A DNA stretch of 45,789 nucleotides from an uncultured Clostridia bacterium (GTDB lineage: Bacteria > Bacillota > Clostridia > Christensenellales > Pumilibacteraceae). The translations under genes were made by a program, and so were the position numbers. This document shows positions 32,992 through 41,696 of the stretch, piece by piece. Below the pieces are notes generated by a model. The model saw nothing but the letters and a program-made list of their open reading frames with translations. It made no database searches and had not been told where the DNA came from. Within the stretch, counting starts at the first letter, position 1. Every line of letters starts with the position of its first letter. The stretch lies in NCBI GenBank assembly GCA_947086925.1, contig CAMUAL010000011.1, positions 1-45,789 on the forward strand, given 5' to 3'.

Positions 32992-33845
32992 ACGGAAGAA
33001 AACTTGCACTTAAAATTACGGGTTGGGCAGTGCTTATAGTAATGCTTTTGATTATGTACTTTCCGCTTGCCATGGTTATAGGTTATTCGTTCAGCTCGGC
33101 AAAGGCGATAGGCGGCGCGGGCGGTTTCACTTTTAAGTGGTACGTGGGACTTTTCAGCGACGATGCTCTTATAGACGCTACCGTAAACACGTTTGTAATA
33201 GGTATAGTTTCGGGACTTATCGCAACCCTTTTGGGAACGGTCAGTGCGGTTGGCATTTACTACTTAAAGCGCGGCAAGGGAATTATGAACGCCGCGTCGC
33301 AAATAACCGTTGTAAACGCCGAAGTGGTTACCGCCGTGGGATTTTATCTGTTGCAGTTATTCTTGCGCGACACGCTTAAACTGCCGGTAGAGGAAGGTAT
33401 GGGGTGGCTTATAGTAGCCCATACAATGATAACCGTGCCTTATGTTATTTTGGCTGTAACTCCGCGGCTCAGTCAGCTCAATCCGAATTTGGCGGAGGCG
33501 GGCATGGATTTGGGCGCCGGCTCGGTGCGTACTCTTTTTACGGTAATACTTCCGCAACTCGTAAAAGGTATGGTTTCGGGATTCGCGCTTGCGTTTACGT
33601 TGAGTTTGGACGACTTTGTGGTAACAAAATTCAACAAGGGCGACGTAAGCACAATTTCCACCTACGTTTACGACGGCTTAAAGCACGGACTCAATAACTC
33701 GGTGCGTGCACTCAGTACTATTATTTTCGTAGCGGTGCTTGTAATAATGATATTGTTTAATCTGTTCGGCAGTCGCAAAAACGCGCATAAATCGGGGCAC
33801 AAGCGTAAGTCAAAGCCTTCGGTTAACGTGGCGGGAAATCAGTAA
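32988..33845 (+). CDS. potC: Spermidine/putrescine ABC transporter permease
   Basis: 285 residues from ATG 32988, which overlaps the potB stop; the frame is open 46 codons further upstream but these lie within potB. Six membrane helices, with the EAA loop LAEAGMDLGAGSVRTLFTV and the PotC-typical LSLDDFVVTKF. A basic cytoplasmic C-terminus (KSGHKRKSKP) closes it. GGGAGG precedes the start. Forms the translocation pore with PotB. Confidence 0.94.
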   Translation: MNGRKLALKITGWAVLIVMLLIMYFPLAMVIGYSFSSAKAIGGAGGFTFKWYVGLFSDDALIDATVNTFVIGIVSGLIATLLGTVSAVGIYYLKRGKGIMNAASQITVVNAEVVTAVGFYLLQLFLRDTLKLPVEEGMGWLIVAHTMITVPYVILAVTPRLSQLNPNLAEAGMDLGAGSVRTLFTVILPQLVKGMVSGFALAFTLSLDDFVVTKFNKGDVSTISTYVYDGLKHGLNNSVRALSTIIFVAVLVIMILFNLFGSRKNAHKSGHKRKSKPSVNVAGNQ

Positions 33846-33857
33846 GGGGTGCGGACA

Positions 33858-35159
33858 ATGAAAAGATTTATAAGCTTTGTAACCGCGAGTCTGCTTGTGT
33901 TTGCCTGCTTCGGCATGCTGATGGGTTGCGGCACTCCGCGCAGTGAAATTCTGCGCGTATTCGTTCCGGGCGAATATATGGACCCCGAAGTGTACGACGA
34001 CTTTGCCGAGTGGTACTTTGAGAAAACGGGTAAGAACATAGAGGTGCGCGAAACCACGTTCGAAAGCAACGAATCGATGCTTTTGAAAATCGAAAAGAGC
34101 AAAGCCGATTACGACGTTGTTTGTCCGTCCGACTACATGATTGAGCGTATGATTGATTCGGAATTGCTCGAAGAAATAGACAAGGAAATAATAGATATAC
34201 AACAACCCGTCGAATCGGACGACGGAAAAACCGAACCGCTTATTAAGCAAACGTATATCGACATAACGAGCAAGTTCGACCCCGAGCTTAAATATACCGT
34301 GCCTTTTATGTACGGGACTTTCGGCATAATGTACGACTACGAAAAAACGGGCGTGCACCTCGACAGTTGGGAATACATGTTCTTTGAGGACAATCCCGAG
34401 CTTGGCAATGCGTTCAGAAAAAAGCTTACGCAAAAAGAATCGGTGCGTGAAATGTACGTGGCGGCATGTATTTACGCAAGCCGCAAAGAACTGAGTTCTC
34501 TGAGCGGCGGCTTTACCGATTACACGACGGAGTATAAGCAGAGATTGCAGGAGATTTACGAGGACACTTCGATTTCCATGATTTCGGAGGCGAAACGGCT
34601 TTTGCAGAATCAGAAGAAGTACATTTTGAAGTACGAGGTCGACGACGGAAAATTCGGCATAGCGGGCGGTACGCTCAACGCGTCGGCGGGGCTGTATTGG
34701 TCTTGCGATGTAGGCTATGTAATGAACGACTACGAAGACGAGAGCGGCGACGAGGAATCGGGCAACAAAAATCTGTGGTACTATATTCCCAAAGAGGGAG
34801 GCAACGTATATGTCGACGGCTTTGTTATTCCCAAAACCGCGGGCAACAAAGATGCGGCGAATTTGTTTTTGAGTTATCTTTGCACGCTTGACGCGGCGGT
34901 GAAAAACAGTTATTATATAGGTGCTATATCTCCCGTATCGCAGGCGTATAATTACCTGTTCGACGAATACAGTAACAACGACGAATTTTTCGAAGGGACT
35001 GCGCCCGCCGACCCCGAAACGGGTTGGTGGAGCTGGCGCGATATGTATCTCGACATGGTTTTCCCCTCGAATGAAACTTTAAAGCGTTGCGGAGTTATGA
35101 AAAACTTTAAGGTTAATAACAGCAAAGTCAATCTTATGTTTGCCGACATTGTGGGGTAA
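33858..35159 (+). CDS. potD: Polyamine-binding lipoprotein
   Basis: 433 residues from ATG 33858 (an in-frame GTG at 33849 is part of the ribosome-binding region AAGGGG). A lipoprotein signal peptide ends in the lipobox LMGC (C24), so the mature protein is anchored outside the membrane. Sequence features of PotD/PotF: RVFVPGEYMDPEVYDDFAEW, YDVVCPSDYMIERM, YTVPFMYGTFGIMYD and FVIPKTAGNKDAANLFLSYL. It captures spermidine or putrescine for PotABC. Last gene of the operon. Confidence 0.93.
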   Translation: MKRFISFVTASLLVFACFGMLMGCGTPRSEILRVFVPGEYMDPEVYDDFAEWYFEKTGKNIEVRETTFESNESMLLKIEKSKADYDVVCPSDYMIERMIDSELLEEIDKEIIDIQQPVESDDGKTEPLIKQTYIDITSKFDPELKYTVPFMYGTFGIMYDYEKTGVHLDSWEYMFFEDNPELGNAFRKKLTQKESVREMYVAACIYASRKELSSLSGGFTDYTTEYKQRLQEIYEDTSISMISEAKRLLQNQKKYILKYEVDDGKFGIAGGTLNASAGLYWSCDVGYVMNDYEDESGDEESGNKNLWYYIPKEGGNVYVDGFVIPKTAGNKDAANLFLSYLCTLDAAVKNSYYIGAISPVSQAYNYLFDEYSNNDEFFEGTAPADPETGWWSWRDMYLDMVFPSNETLKRCGVMKNFKVNNSKVNLMFADIVG

Positions 35160-35160
35160 G

Positions 35161-35303
35161 CCGGCTCTCGACGGCTCGTCTTAGCACTACGTGTTCGGCA
35201 CCCACTCGGTCACGTACGTTTGAGTACGCTCCCACGCGGGTGCCGTCCCTGTTGCGCAAATCCGCACTGCCGAGAGCCGTCTTACTCGTCGGCTCTCGAC
35301 GGC
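35161..35303. repeat. Intergenic palindromic element between potD and mnmG
   Basis: CGGCTCTCGACGGC occurs twice in the same orientation (35162-35175 and 35290-35303) and CGAGAGCCG once inverted (35271-35279). Between them is a hairpin: GGCACCC (35197-35203) with GGGTGCC (35238-35244), and inside it CGTAC (35213-35217) with GTACG (35224-35228). No reading frame of note. It looks like a REP- or MITE-type intergenic repeat and may serve as the potD transcript end. No U-tract terminator was seen in this gap. Confidence 0.6.
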
Positions 35304-35344
35304 ACGTATTATGTGCTATATAAAAAATAATCGAAGGCGATTTT

Positions 35345-37174
35345 ATGAATGACGATATTTCATACACGGCTGATTATACCGCCGACGCGGTAGTAGTGGG
35401 AGCGGGTCATGCCGGAATCGAGGCAGGGCTCGCCCTTGCCCGTTTGGGGGCAAAGGTAACGGTTTTAAGCATAACCCTCGACAACATAGGGTATCTTGCG
35501 TGCAATCCGAGTATAGGCGGTTCGGCAAAAGGACATCTTGTGCGTGAAATCGACGCGCTCGGCGGAGAAATGGGCATTGCCGCGGACAAATGTTGCGTAC
35601 AGATGCGCATGCTCAATAAAAGCAAGGGTCCCGCCGTTCATTCGCTAAGGGCGCAGGTTGATAAATACGCTTACCATAAGTACATGAAAGGCGTGCTCGA
35701 AAACACCGACAATTTAACTTTGCGGCAAGGCGAAGTAAAACGTATTCTTACCGAGGACGACAAGGTTGTCGGAATAGAAACGGTGCTCGGACAAAAGATA
35801 ACGGCGAGGTGCGTGGTGCTTGCGTGCGGCGTATATCTTAAAAGCGATATAATTATAGGAAACGTAATCGAGCACAAAGGCCCCGTATGTTTTACTCGGG
35901 CGAATCATTTATCCGAATCTCTTTATAACGACTGCGGTATAACTTTGCGTAGATTCAAAACGGGAACGCCTGCGCGCATTAACGGCGACACGGTGGATTT
36001 TTCCGCTCTCGAAGTTCAGGAAGGCGAGGACACGCCGTATTCGTTTTCGCTTGTAAGCAAAAAGGTGAACAAAAAAGGACGGGTGTGTTACCTTGGGTAC
36101 ACAAACGAAAATACGCACAAAATCATACGCGACAATCTTATGCTCAGCCCAAAATACGGCGGACTGATTCACGGCACGGGTGCGCGTTATTGCCCGAGTA
36201 TAGAGGATAAAATAGTGCGTTTTGCCGACCGCGAGCGGCATCAGTTCTTTTTGGAGCCGGAGGGCGACGGCACAAAGGAAATGTACGTGCAAGGAATAAG
36301 CACGTCGCTTCCCGTAAGCATACAGCTTCCCGTGTACCGCTCGATTAAAGGATTCGAAAACGTAGAGATTATGCGCGACGCCTATGCGATAGAGTACGAC
36401 TGCATAAATCCCGCCGAACTTTTTCCCACTCTTGCGCATAAGCGTGTAGAAGGGTTGTTTTTTGCGGGGCAGATTAACGGCACGAGCGGCTACGAGGAGG
36501 CGGCGGCACAGGGACTCGTTGCGGGAATAAACGCGGCAAGATTCCTTGCGGGCAAAAACGGAATAATATTCTCGCGCAAAAATTCGTATATAGGCGTTAT
36601 GTGCGACGACCTTGTAACAAAGGGCACGGAAGAACCTTACCGCATGCTTTCGGCGCGTAGCGAACACCGACTTATTTTGCGGCAGGACAATGCCGAAATG
36701 CGGCTCGGGCGGCTCGGCGCGGACATAGGGCTTCTTACGGGTAAGCGCAAAGCGGCAAGCGTTAAGCTTATGCGGGAGTGCGCAAAGGCAAGCGATTTGA
36801 TTGCGAGTTTGCCGTATGCGGGCGGAAAAATAGCCGACGCAATAAGGCGCGATATGCCGTGGGAACAGGTTAAAGATATACTCGGCGAATACGGACTTTC
36901 CGATATGGCGATATTCGGCGCGGTAACGGCGGTTAGGTACAGCGGATATATCGAGCGCGAGGAGCGTGCCGTGCGCGAAAAAATGCGGCTTGAAAGTATG
37001 AGTCTTCCGGCAAACGTAGATTATTTCGCTTTGGGCGGTTTGCGCACCGAGGCGTGCGAACGTCTTAACGAGATTAAGCCGCTTTCGATAGGGCAGGCGT
37101 CACGCATAAGCGGAGTTACAAGTGCGGATATAACGGTGCTTATAATGCACTTCAAAGACGGCGCAAGCGAATAA
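35345..37174 (+). CDS. mnmG: tRNA uridine-5-carboxymethylaminomethyl modification enzyme MnmG (GidA)
   Basis: 609 residues. FAD-binding VVGAGHAGIEAGLALARLGA at the N-terminus, CNPSIGGSAKGHLVREIDALGG, RMLNKSKGPAVHSLRAQ, the RFKTGTPARI motif, GQINGTSGYEEAAAQG and the C-terminal LSIGQASRISGVTSADI are all conserved. With MnmE it modifies wobble U34 of several tRNAs. It is usually in the mnmE-mnmG-rsmG cluster beside jag; here it stands alone, 22 kb away. A modest GAAGG precedes the ATG. Confidence 0.97.
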   Translation: MNDDISYTADYTADAVVVGAGHAGIEAGLALARLGAKVTVLSITLDNIGYLACNPSIGGSAKGHLVREIDALGGEMGIAADKCCVQMRMLNKSKGPAVHSLRAQVDKYAYHKYMKGVLENTDNLTLRQGEVKRILTEDDKVVGIETVLGQKITARCVVLACGVYLKSDIIIGNVIEHKGPVCFTRANHLSESLYNDCGITLRRFKTGTPARINGDTVDFSALEVQEGEDTPYSFSLVSKKVNKKGRVCYLGYTNENTHKIIRDNLMLSPKYGGLIHGTGARYCPSIEDKIVRFADRERHQFFLEPEGDGTKEMYVQGISTSLPVSIQLPVYRSIKGFENVEIMRDAYAIEYDCINPAELFPTLAHKRVEGLFFAGQINGTSGYEEAAAQGLVAGINAARFLAGKNGIIFSRKNSYIGVMCDDLVTKGTEEPYRMLSARSEHRLILRQDNAEMRLGRLGADIGLLTGKRKAASVKLMRECAKASDLIASLPYAGGKIADAIRRDMPWEQVKDILGEYGLSDMAIFGAVTAVRYSGYIEREERAVREKMRLESMSLPANVDYFALGGLRTEACERLNEIKPLSIGQASRISGVTSADITVLIMHFKDGASE

Positions 37175-37206
37175 AACGCGGCGTATGCGCGCAACATAAA
37201 GTTATT

Positions 37207-37341
37207 ATGATATGTTGCGTGTGCGGAAAGGAAATAAGCGTTTACAGTGCAAAATACTGCTCCGAGTGCGGCAAAGCGTACTGCCCGAAATGCTCGGGAC
37301 ATATGTGCGATTGCACGGGTGAATTAAAGTTTTATTCGTGA
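37207..37341 (+). CDS. 44-residue Cys-rich zinc-finger-like protein
   Basis: An ATG at 37207 opens 44 codons rich in cysteine: nine Cys and one His arranged C3-C4-x-C6, C18-x2-C21, C26-x2-C29, H32, C34-x-C36. The spacing C-x2-C-x11-C-x2-C-x4-C-x2-C-x2-H-x-C-x-C resembles a small treble-clef or cross-brace (AN1/RING-like) finger binding two zinc ions. It sits 32 bases after mnmG on the same strand; no clear ribosome-binding site, so it may depend on read-through from mnmG. The Cys pattern is hard to explain by chance, but expression is unproven. Confidence 0.6.
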   Translation: MICCVCGKEISVYSAKYCSECGKAYCPKCSGHMCDCTGELKFYS

Positions 37342-37355
37342 GGGTGCAATTGCAC

Positions 37356-37384
37356 TTGCTAAGGCGCGCGTTTTGTGATAAAAT
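37356..37384 (+). promoter_or_regulatory. fbp promoter
   Basis: TTGCTA (37356-37361), 17-base spacer, TAAAAT (37379-37384); leader of about 22 bases with GAGGTG before the fbp ATG at 37413. Confidence 0.6.
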
Positions 37385-37412
37385 AGTGTCATCATAAAAC
37401 GAGGTGGCGTGC

Positions 37413-39317
37413 ATGGACGGACTTACCGATAAGTTATTCGAGGAACGCTTTCCAACGGCGCAAGACGCCGTAACCGAAATAATAAACTTGGAAGCGATAT
37501 TGCGCCTGCCCAAAGGAACGGAGCATTTTTTAAGCGACCTTCACGGAGAGTACGGCGCATTTTGGCATCTTATAAACAGTTGCAGCGGAGTAATAAGGGC
37601 AAAGGTAGACGAACTGTTCGGTAAGCTATTAACCGCGGAAGAACTGAGCGACCTTGCGACGACGGTGTATTATCCCGCCGAAAAGATTGCGGCGGCAAAG
37701 GCGTCGTGCGCGGATATGAGCGGGTGGTACAAAACCATGCTGTACAGACTCACGCTTTTGGCGCGCGGGTGCGGAAGTAAATATACGCGCAGTAAGGTGC
37801 GCAAAAGCATGCCGCCCAAGTTTCAGTACATAATAGACGAAATGCTCAACGCGTCGGTAGACGGCGGCGACCGCGACGCGTATTACAACGAAATATTTAC
37901 CGAGATAATAAAGCTCGGGTGCGCCGATACTTTTTTGGAAACGATAGCCGCGCTCATTAAGCGGCTTGCAATCGACAGACTGCACATAGTCGGCGACGTA
38001 TTCGACCGCGGAGAGAATCCCGACAAAATCATGGATATTCTCTCTACGTATCACAGCATAGATTTTCAGTGGGGCAACCACGATATTCTGTGGATGGGCG
38101 CGGCACTCGGCTCGCGTGCGTGCGTAGCTACCGTAACCGAGCTGTGCTTAAAGTACGGCAACATGGAACTTTTGGAAATGGGTTACGGAATTTCTTTGCG
38201 TGAGCTTGCGTTTTTCGCGGATAAATTCAAGTACGACCCGAAATTCGCGATAAAGGCGAAAGATAAAAATATAAGCGAAACCGATTCGATATTATCCGCC
38301 AAAATGCGTAAAGCGATATTTCTTATAATGCTCAAATTAGAGGGGCAGGCGATTGAACGTCACCCAGAATACGGCATGGAAAACCGTTCGTTTCTCAAAA
38401 AAATAGATTTGCGGAGCGGCACGGTTGAAATCGACGGAAAGCACGTGCCTATCGATACGTCGGACTTTGCGTCGCTCGACCTTCGCAATCCGTTAAAGCT
38501 TACGCCCGACGAGGAGAACGTGATAAACTGTCTTACGCGCTCGTTTACGGGAAGCGAAAAGCTTAACCGCCACCTCGACTTTTTATTGAAAAAAGGCTCG
38601 GTTTATTCGAGGTATAACGGAAATCTCATATTCCACGGCTGTATTCCGCTTGACGCGAAAGGCAATTTTCTGCCGGTTAAGGCATGCGGCAATAAGAGCG
38701 GCAAAGCATGTATGGACGAATTTATGCACCTTGTGCGCAAAGCCGCCGACACTCGCTCGGAGTACGACACCGACGTTATGTGGTACTTGTGGTGCGGTAG
38801 CGGCAGTCCGCTTTTCGGGCGCAAAAAGCTTGCGGCTTTCGAATGTATTTATGCGCCCGACCCCGAGCTTACTACGGAAGAAAAAAATCCTTATTACACG
38901 TTAAGCCGCAAAAAAGAGATAGCCGAAAAGATACTTTCCGAATTTTCGCTCGGCGGCGAAAACTGCCACATTATAAACGGGCATATTCCCGTGCACTTCA
39001 AAGAGGGCGAAAATCCCGTTAAAGCCGACGGCAAACTTATTGTAATAGACGGCGGATTTTGCAGAGCGTATCATGAGCGCACCGGCATTGCGGGCTACAC
39101 GCTTATATACAATTCTTACGGCATGCGACTCAGTGCGCACAGCCCGTTTTGCGGAGTGGACGAGGCGATTGCCTCTAACCGCGATATTGTTTCGTCCGTA
39201 ACCGTATTCGACACCGTGGGAAGCAGACTGAAAGTTTCCGATACCGACACGGGCGAGGCGCTCCGCAGCCAGATTGCTTCCATTAAGCGCATTTTGAAAG
39301 AAAAATTTTCTTTTTAA
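37413..39317 (+). CDS. fbp: Class III fructose-1,6-bisphosphatase
   Basis: 634 residues, the size of the Firmicute-specific FBPase_2 family (about 640-670). Motifs of a calcineurin-like phosphoesterase are seen: FLSDLHGEYGAF, VGDVFDRGENPD, WGNHDILWMGA and INGHIPVHFKEGENPVKADG, giving the binuclear metal site. It hydrolyses fructose 1,6-bisphosphate for gluconeogenesis, which could feed glucose 1-phosphate to the glycogen operon nearby. ATG 37413 chosen because GAGGTG is six bases upstream; an in-frame GTG at 37404 lies within that site. Confidence 0.95.
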   Translation: MDGLTDKLFEERFPTAQDAVTEIINLEAILRLPKGTEHFLSDLHGEYGAFWHLINSCSGVIRAKVDELFGKLLTAEELSDLATTVYYPAEKIAAAKASCADMSGWYKTMLYRLTLLARGCGSKYTRSKVRKSMPPKFQYIIDEMLNASVDGGDRDAYYNEIFTEIIKLGCADTFLETIAALIKRLAIDRLHIVGDVFDRGENPDKIMDILSTYHSIDFQWGNHDILWMGAALGSRACVATVTELCLKYGNMELLEMGYGISLRELAFFADKFKYDPKFAIKAKDKNISETDSILSAKMRKAIFLIMLKLEGQAIERHPEYGMENRSFLKKIDLRSGTVEIDGKHVPIDTSDFASLDLRNPLKLTPDEENVINCLTRSFTGSEKLNRHLDFLLKKGSVYSRYNGNLIFHGCIPLDAKGNFLPVKACGNKSGKACMDEFMHLVRKAADTRSEYDTDVMWYLWCGSGSPLFGRKKLAAFECIYAPDPELTTEEKNPYYTLSRKKEIAEKILSEFSLGGENCHIINGHIPVHFKEGENPVKADGKLIVIDGGFCRAYHERTGIAGYTLIYNSYGMRLSAHSPFCGVDEAIASNRDIVSSVTVFDTVGSRLKVSDTDTGEALRSQIASIKRILKEKFSF

Positions 39318-39333
39318 TCAAAAGGTAAAATTT

Positions 39334-41382
39334 ATGAACAAATTCGGAGATTTCGTAGTAAAATTCAGATATTTGTTTTTCGGATTATTTGCGGCGTTAT
39401 TAACTGTATCGCTGATTTTGATGCCGCGCGTCAAAGCCAACTTCGATATTTCGAGCTATTTGCCCGACGACATGGAAACGCGTCAGGCTCTCACCGTAAT
39501 AGAAAACGAGTGGGGAATGAACAGCTTTGTAAACGTAATGCTTAAAGGCGTAAGCGAGGGCGAGGCAAAAGAAATAAAAAACGAATTGGGCAAGCTCGAA
39601 AACGTAACGCTTGCGTCGTTCGATTCCGTTTCGGGTTACAAAGACGAGTGCGCGCTCATTAAACTTACGGTTAAAGGCGGCGATTTTTCCGACAGTGCGC
39701 AAAGCGCGGTAACCGAAGTCAAACAGCTCCTCGGTGAAAAAGGTTACACGTTTTACACGGCGGGCAGTGCGGTGGAAGGGGCGCGCCTTCAAAACGGCAT
39801 AGGCGGCGAAATGACCATTATTATGATTATATCGGTTATTATAGTTGTAGCCATACTTCTGCTTTCGTCGCGTTCGTGGTTCGAGCCGATAATATTTTTG
39901 GTAATAGTCGGACTTGCAATACTAATTAACTTGGGTACAAATTTCTTTTTGGGCGAAATATCCTACATAACAAAATCGGTTGCCGCAATACTTCAACTTG
40001 CTCTTGCTATGGACTATTCGATTGTTTTGCTTCATAATTACGATTCGTTTATCGAACAGGGCGAGAGTGCCAAAGCGGCGGCGGCAAAAGCGCTGAATGT
40101 TTCGGTGAAACCGATTGTTTCGTCGTCGCTCACGACCGTTGCGGGACTTGTAGCTCTTATGTTCATGAGTTTCGGAATAGGACTCGATATAGGGCTTGTA
40201 ATGAGCAAGGGCATTATAATAAGCATGCTCACCGTGTTCTTTGTAATGCCGGGGCTGTTGGTTTTACTTAACCGTCCGCTCAAAAAACTACGCCATCGTC
40301 CCGTTCCGCTCGGCGGGAAGCAATTAGCCAAGTTCGATATTAAGGCGCGGTACGTTATGCCGTTTGTGCTTGTCGCGCTTATAGCGGCTTGCGCCGTTAT
40401 GCAGTCGTTCAATTCTTATTCGTTTACCGAGTATCAGCCGAGCGTAGACCGCGACGAAATCGAACGTGTGTTTGCCGCCGAATCGAATATGATTGTGCTT
40501 GTTCCCAAAGCGGAAACGAAAGAAGATTATTTAAAACAGGAACAACTTGTCGAGCGGGTAAAAACTATCAAAAAGGGCAATAGTGCGCCTTTTATCTCGG
40601 CACAGACTTACAGTAGCACATGCGAACAAATGTTGCCGCAATATGCGCCCATACTGCAAGGGGCGGTGAAAAATCAAATAAGCGCAATGTTCAACGGCAC
40701 CGAACATTCGCGAATAATATTTTCGTTCGACATTCCCGTTGCCGATGACGCCGCATTTAAATACATAGATGACATTAAAGCCGTTTTAAACGAGCTTTAC
40801 GGCGAGGACAACACGCTTATGGCGGGCGGAGTTATGACCAATTACGACATAAGCAAGTCGTTTGCAAGCGACCTTCTTATAACAAATCTTATTACTATTA
40901 TAGCTATTCTGCTCATTATAGGCTTGACATTCCGTTCGTTCTCGTTGCCGGTAATTTTGGTGCTTATTATTCAGGGCGCAATATGGGCGGCAATGAGCAT
41001 ATCGTTTATGCTGTCGCAAGCCGTGTTCTTCATGTCGTATCTTATTGCGTCCGCAATACTCATGGGTGCGACAATCGACTATGCGATTTTAATAACCGAA
41101 AATTACGCCCGAGCGCGGCGCACAATGGGGCGCGGCGAGGCAATGGGCGAGGCTTTAAGCAAGAGTATGGCAACGGTGCTTACAAGCGGACTTATTCTTA
41201 CCATAGCGGGATTCGTGGTGGGCGGAATATCAAGTTCGGCGGCGATTTCCACAATAGGCTTGCTACTCGGGCGCGGTGCGCTTACCGCCATGGTTTTGGT
41301 GCTTGTTCTTTTGCCCGAACTTTTGTATCTGCTCGATAAAGTCATACAAAAAACTTCGTTTAAAATGAAGTTTATAAAATAA
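39334..41382 (+). CDS. MMPL/RND-superfamily membrane transporter
   Basis: 682 residues in two repeats. A first membrane helix (about 13-32), an extracytoplasmic domain (33-160), a block of five helices with AMDYSIVLLHNYDSFIEQG, then the same pattern again: helix (about 345-365), external domain and five helices with GATIDYAILITENYARAR. These D-Y motifs mark the proton-relay helices of MMPL/HpnN-like lipid or drug exporters with sterol-sensing-domain-like topology. Substrate unknown. It follows fbp by 16 bases, AAAGG as ribosome-binding site, probably by genomic chance rather than pathway. Confidence 0.85.
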   Translation: MNKFGDFVVKFRYLFFGLFAALLTVSLILMPRVKANFDISSYLPDDMETRQALTVIENEWGMNSFVNVMLKGVSEGEAKEIKNELGKLENVTLASFDSVSGYKDECALIKLTVKGGDFSDSAQSAVTEVKQLLGEKGYTFYTAGSAVEGARLQNGIGGEMTIIMIISVIIVVAILLLSSRSWFEPIIFLVIVGLAILINLGTNFFLGEISYITKSVAAILQLALAMDYSIVLLHNYDSFIEQGESAKAAAAKALNVSVKPIVSSSLTTVAGLVALMFMSFGIGLDIGLVMSKGIIISMLTVFFVMPGLLVLLNRPLKKLRHRPVPLGGKQLAKFDIKARYVMPFVLVALIAACAVMQSFNSYSFTEYQPSVDRDEIERVFAAESNMIVLVPKAETKEDYLKQEQLVERVKTIKKGNSAPFISAQTYSSTCEQMLPQYAPILQGAVKNQISAMFNGTEHSRIIFSFDIPVADDAAFKYIDDIKAVLNELYGEDNTLMAGGVMTNYDISKSFASDLLITNLITIIAILLIIGLTFRSFSLPVILVLIIQGAIWAAMSISFMLSQAVFFMSYLIASAILMGATIDYAILITENYARARRTMGRGEAMGEALSKSMATVLTSGLILTIAGFVVGGISSSAAISTIGLLLGRGALTAMVLVLVLLPELLYLLDKVIQKTSFKMKFIK

Positions 41383-41458
41383 TATTTACGCTTTTTTGTC
41401 GAAAAAATTTAGCAAAAACGATAAAGGGTAGGATATAAAATTTTCCGTTAAAAAACTC

Positions 41459-41487
41459 TTGACACATTTTCGCACCCGTGTTAAAAT
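41459..41487 (+). promoter_or_regulatory. Promoter of the riboswitch-controlled ATPase
   Basis: TTGACA (41459-41464), 17-base spacer, TAAAAT (41482-41487). Transcription would begin about 41494, immediately 5' of the riboswitch. Confidence 0.8.
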
Positions 41488-41494
41488 TAAACTA

Positions 41495-41628
41495 TCAGAA
41501 GGGAGTAGTTGTAAGGACGGATTGTCAACATCATGCCGCAAGCAACCTGACAGCGGCTGGCGCCGTCGCCCGCATTTTGGCGAGGTAATGAGACTTTTGT
41601 CATTTTTTAATGGCGGAAGTCTTTTTTT
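41495..41628 (+). ncRNA. yybP-ykoY manganese riboswitch with terminator expression platform
   Basis: The leader shows the hallmarks of the yybP-ykoY class: GGGAGTAG (41501-41508), GTCAACATCATGCC (41524-41537), a GC-rich hairpin and the 3' element GCGAGGTAATGAGACTTTTG. The expression platform is a terminator: AGACTTTTGTCATT (41591-41604), loop TTTT, AATGGCGGAAGTCT (41609-41622), 14 pairs with G-U, followed by T. Its 5' arm reuses the conserved 3' end of the aptamer, so Mn2+ binding should prevent termination and turn the ATPase on. The 314-base gap between the MMPL gene and the ATPase contains only this and its promoter. Confidence 0.88.
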
Positions 41629-41696
41629 ATTCGGATTTGTCAAACGGGTATTTGCGCACCGATTGCCGCATAAAATTTTCAAGAAGGAGAGTATCG

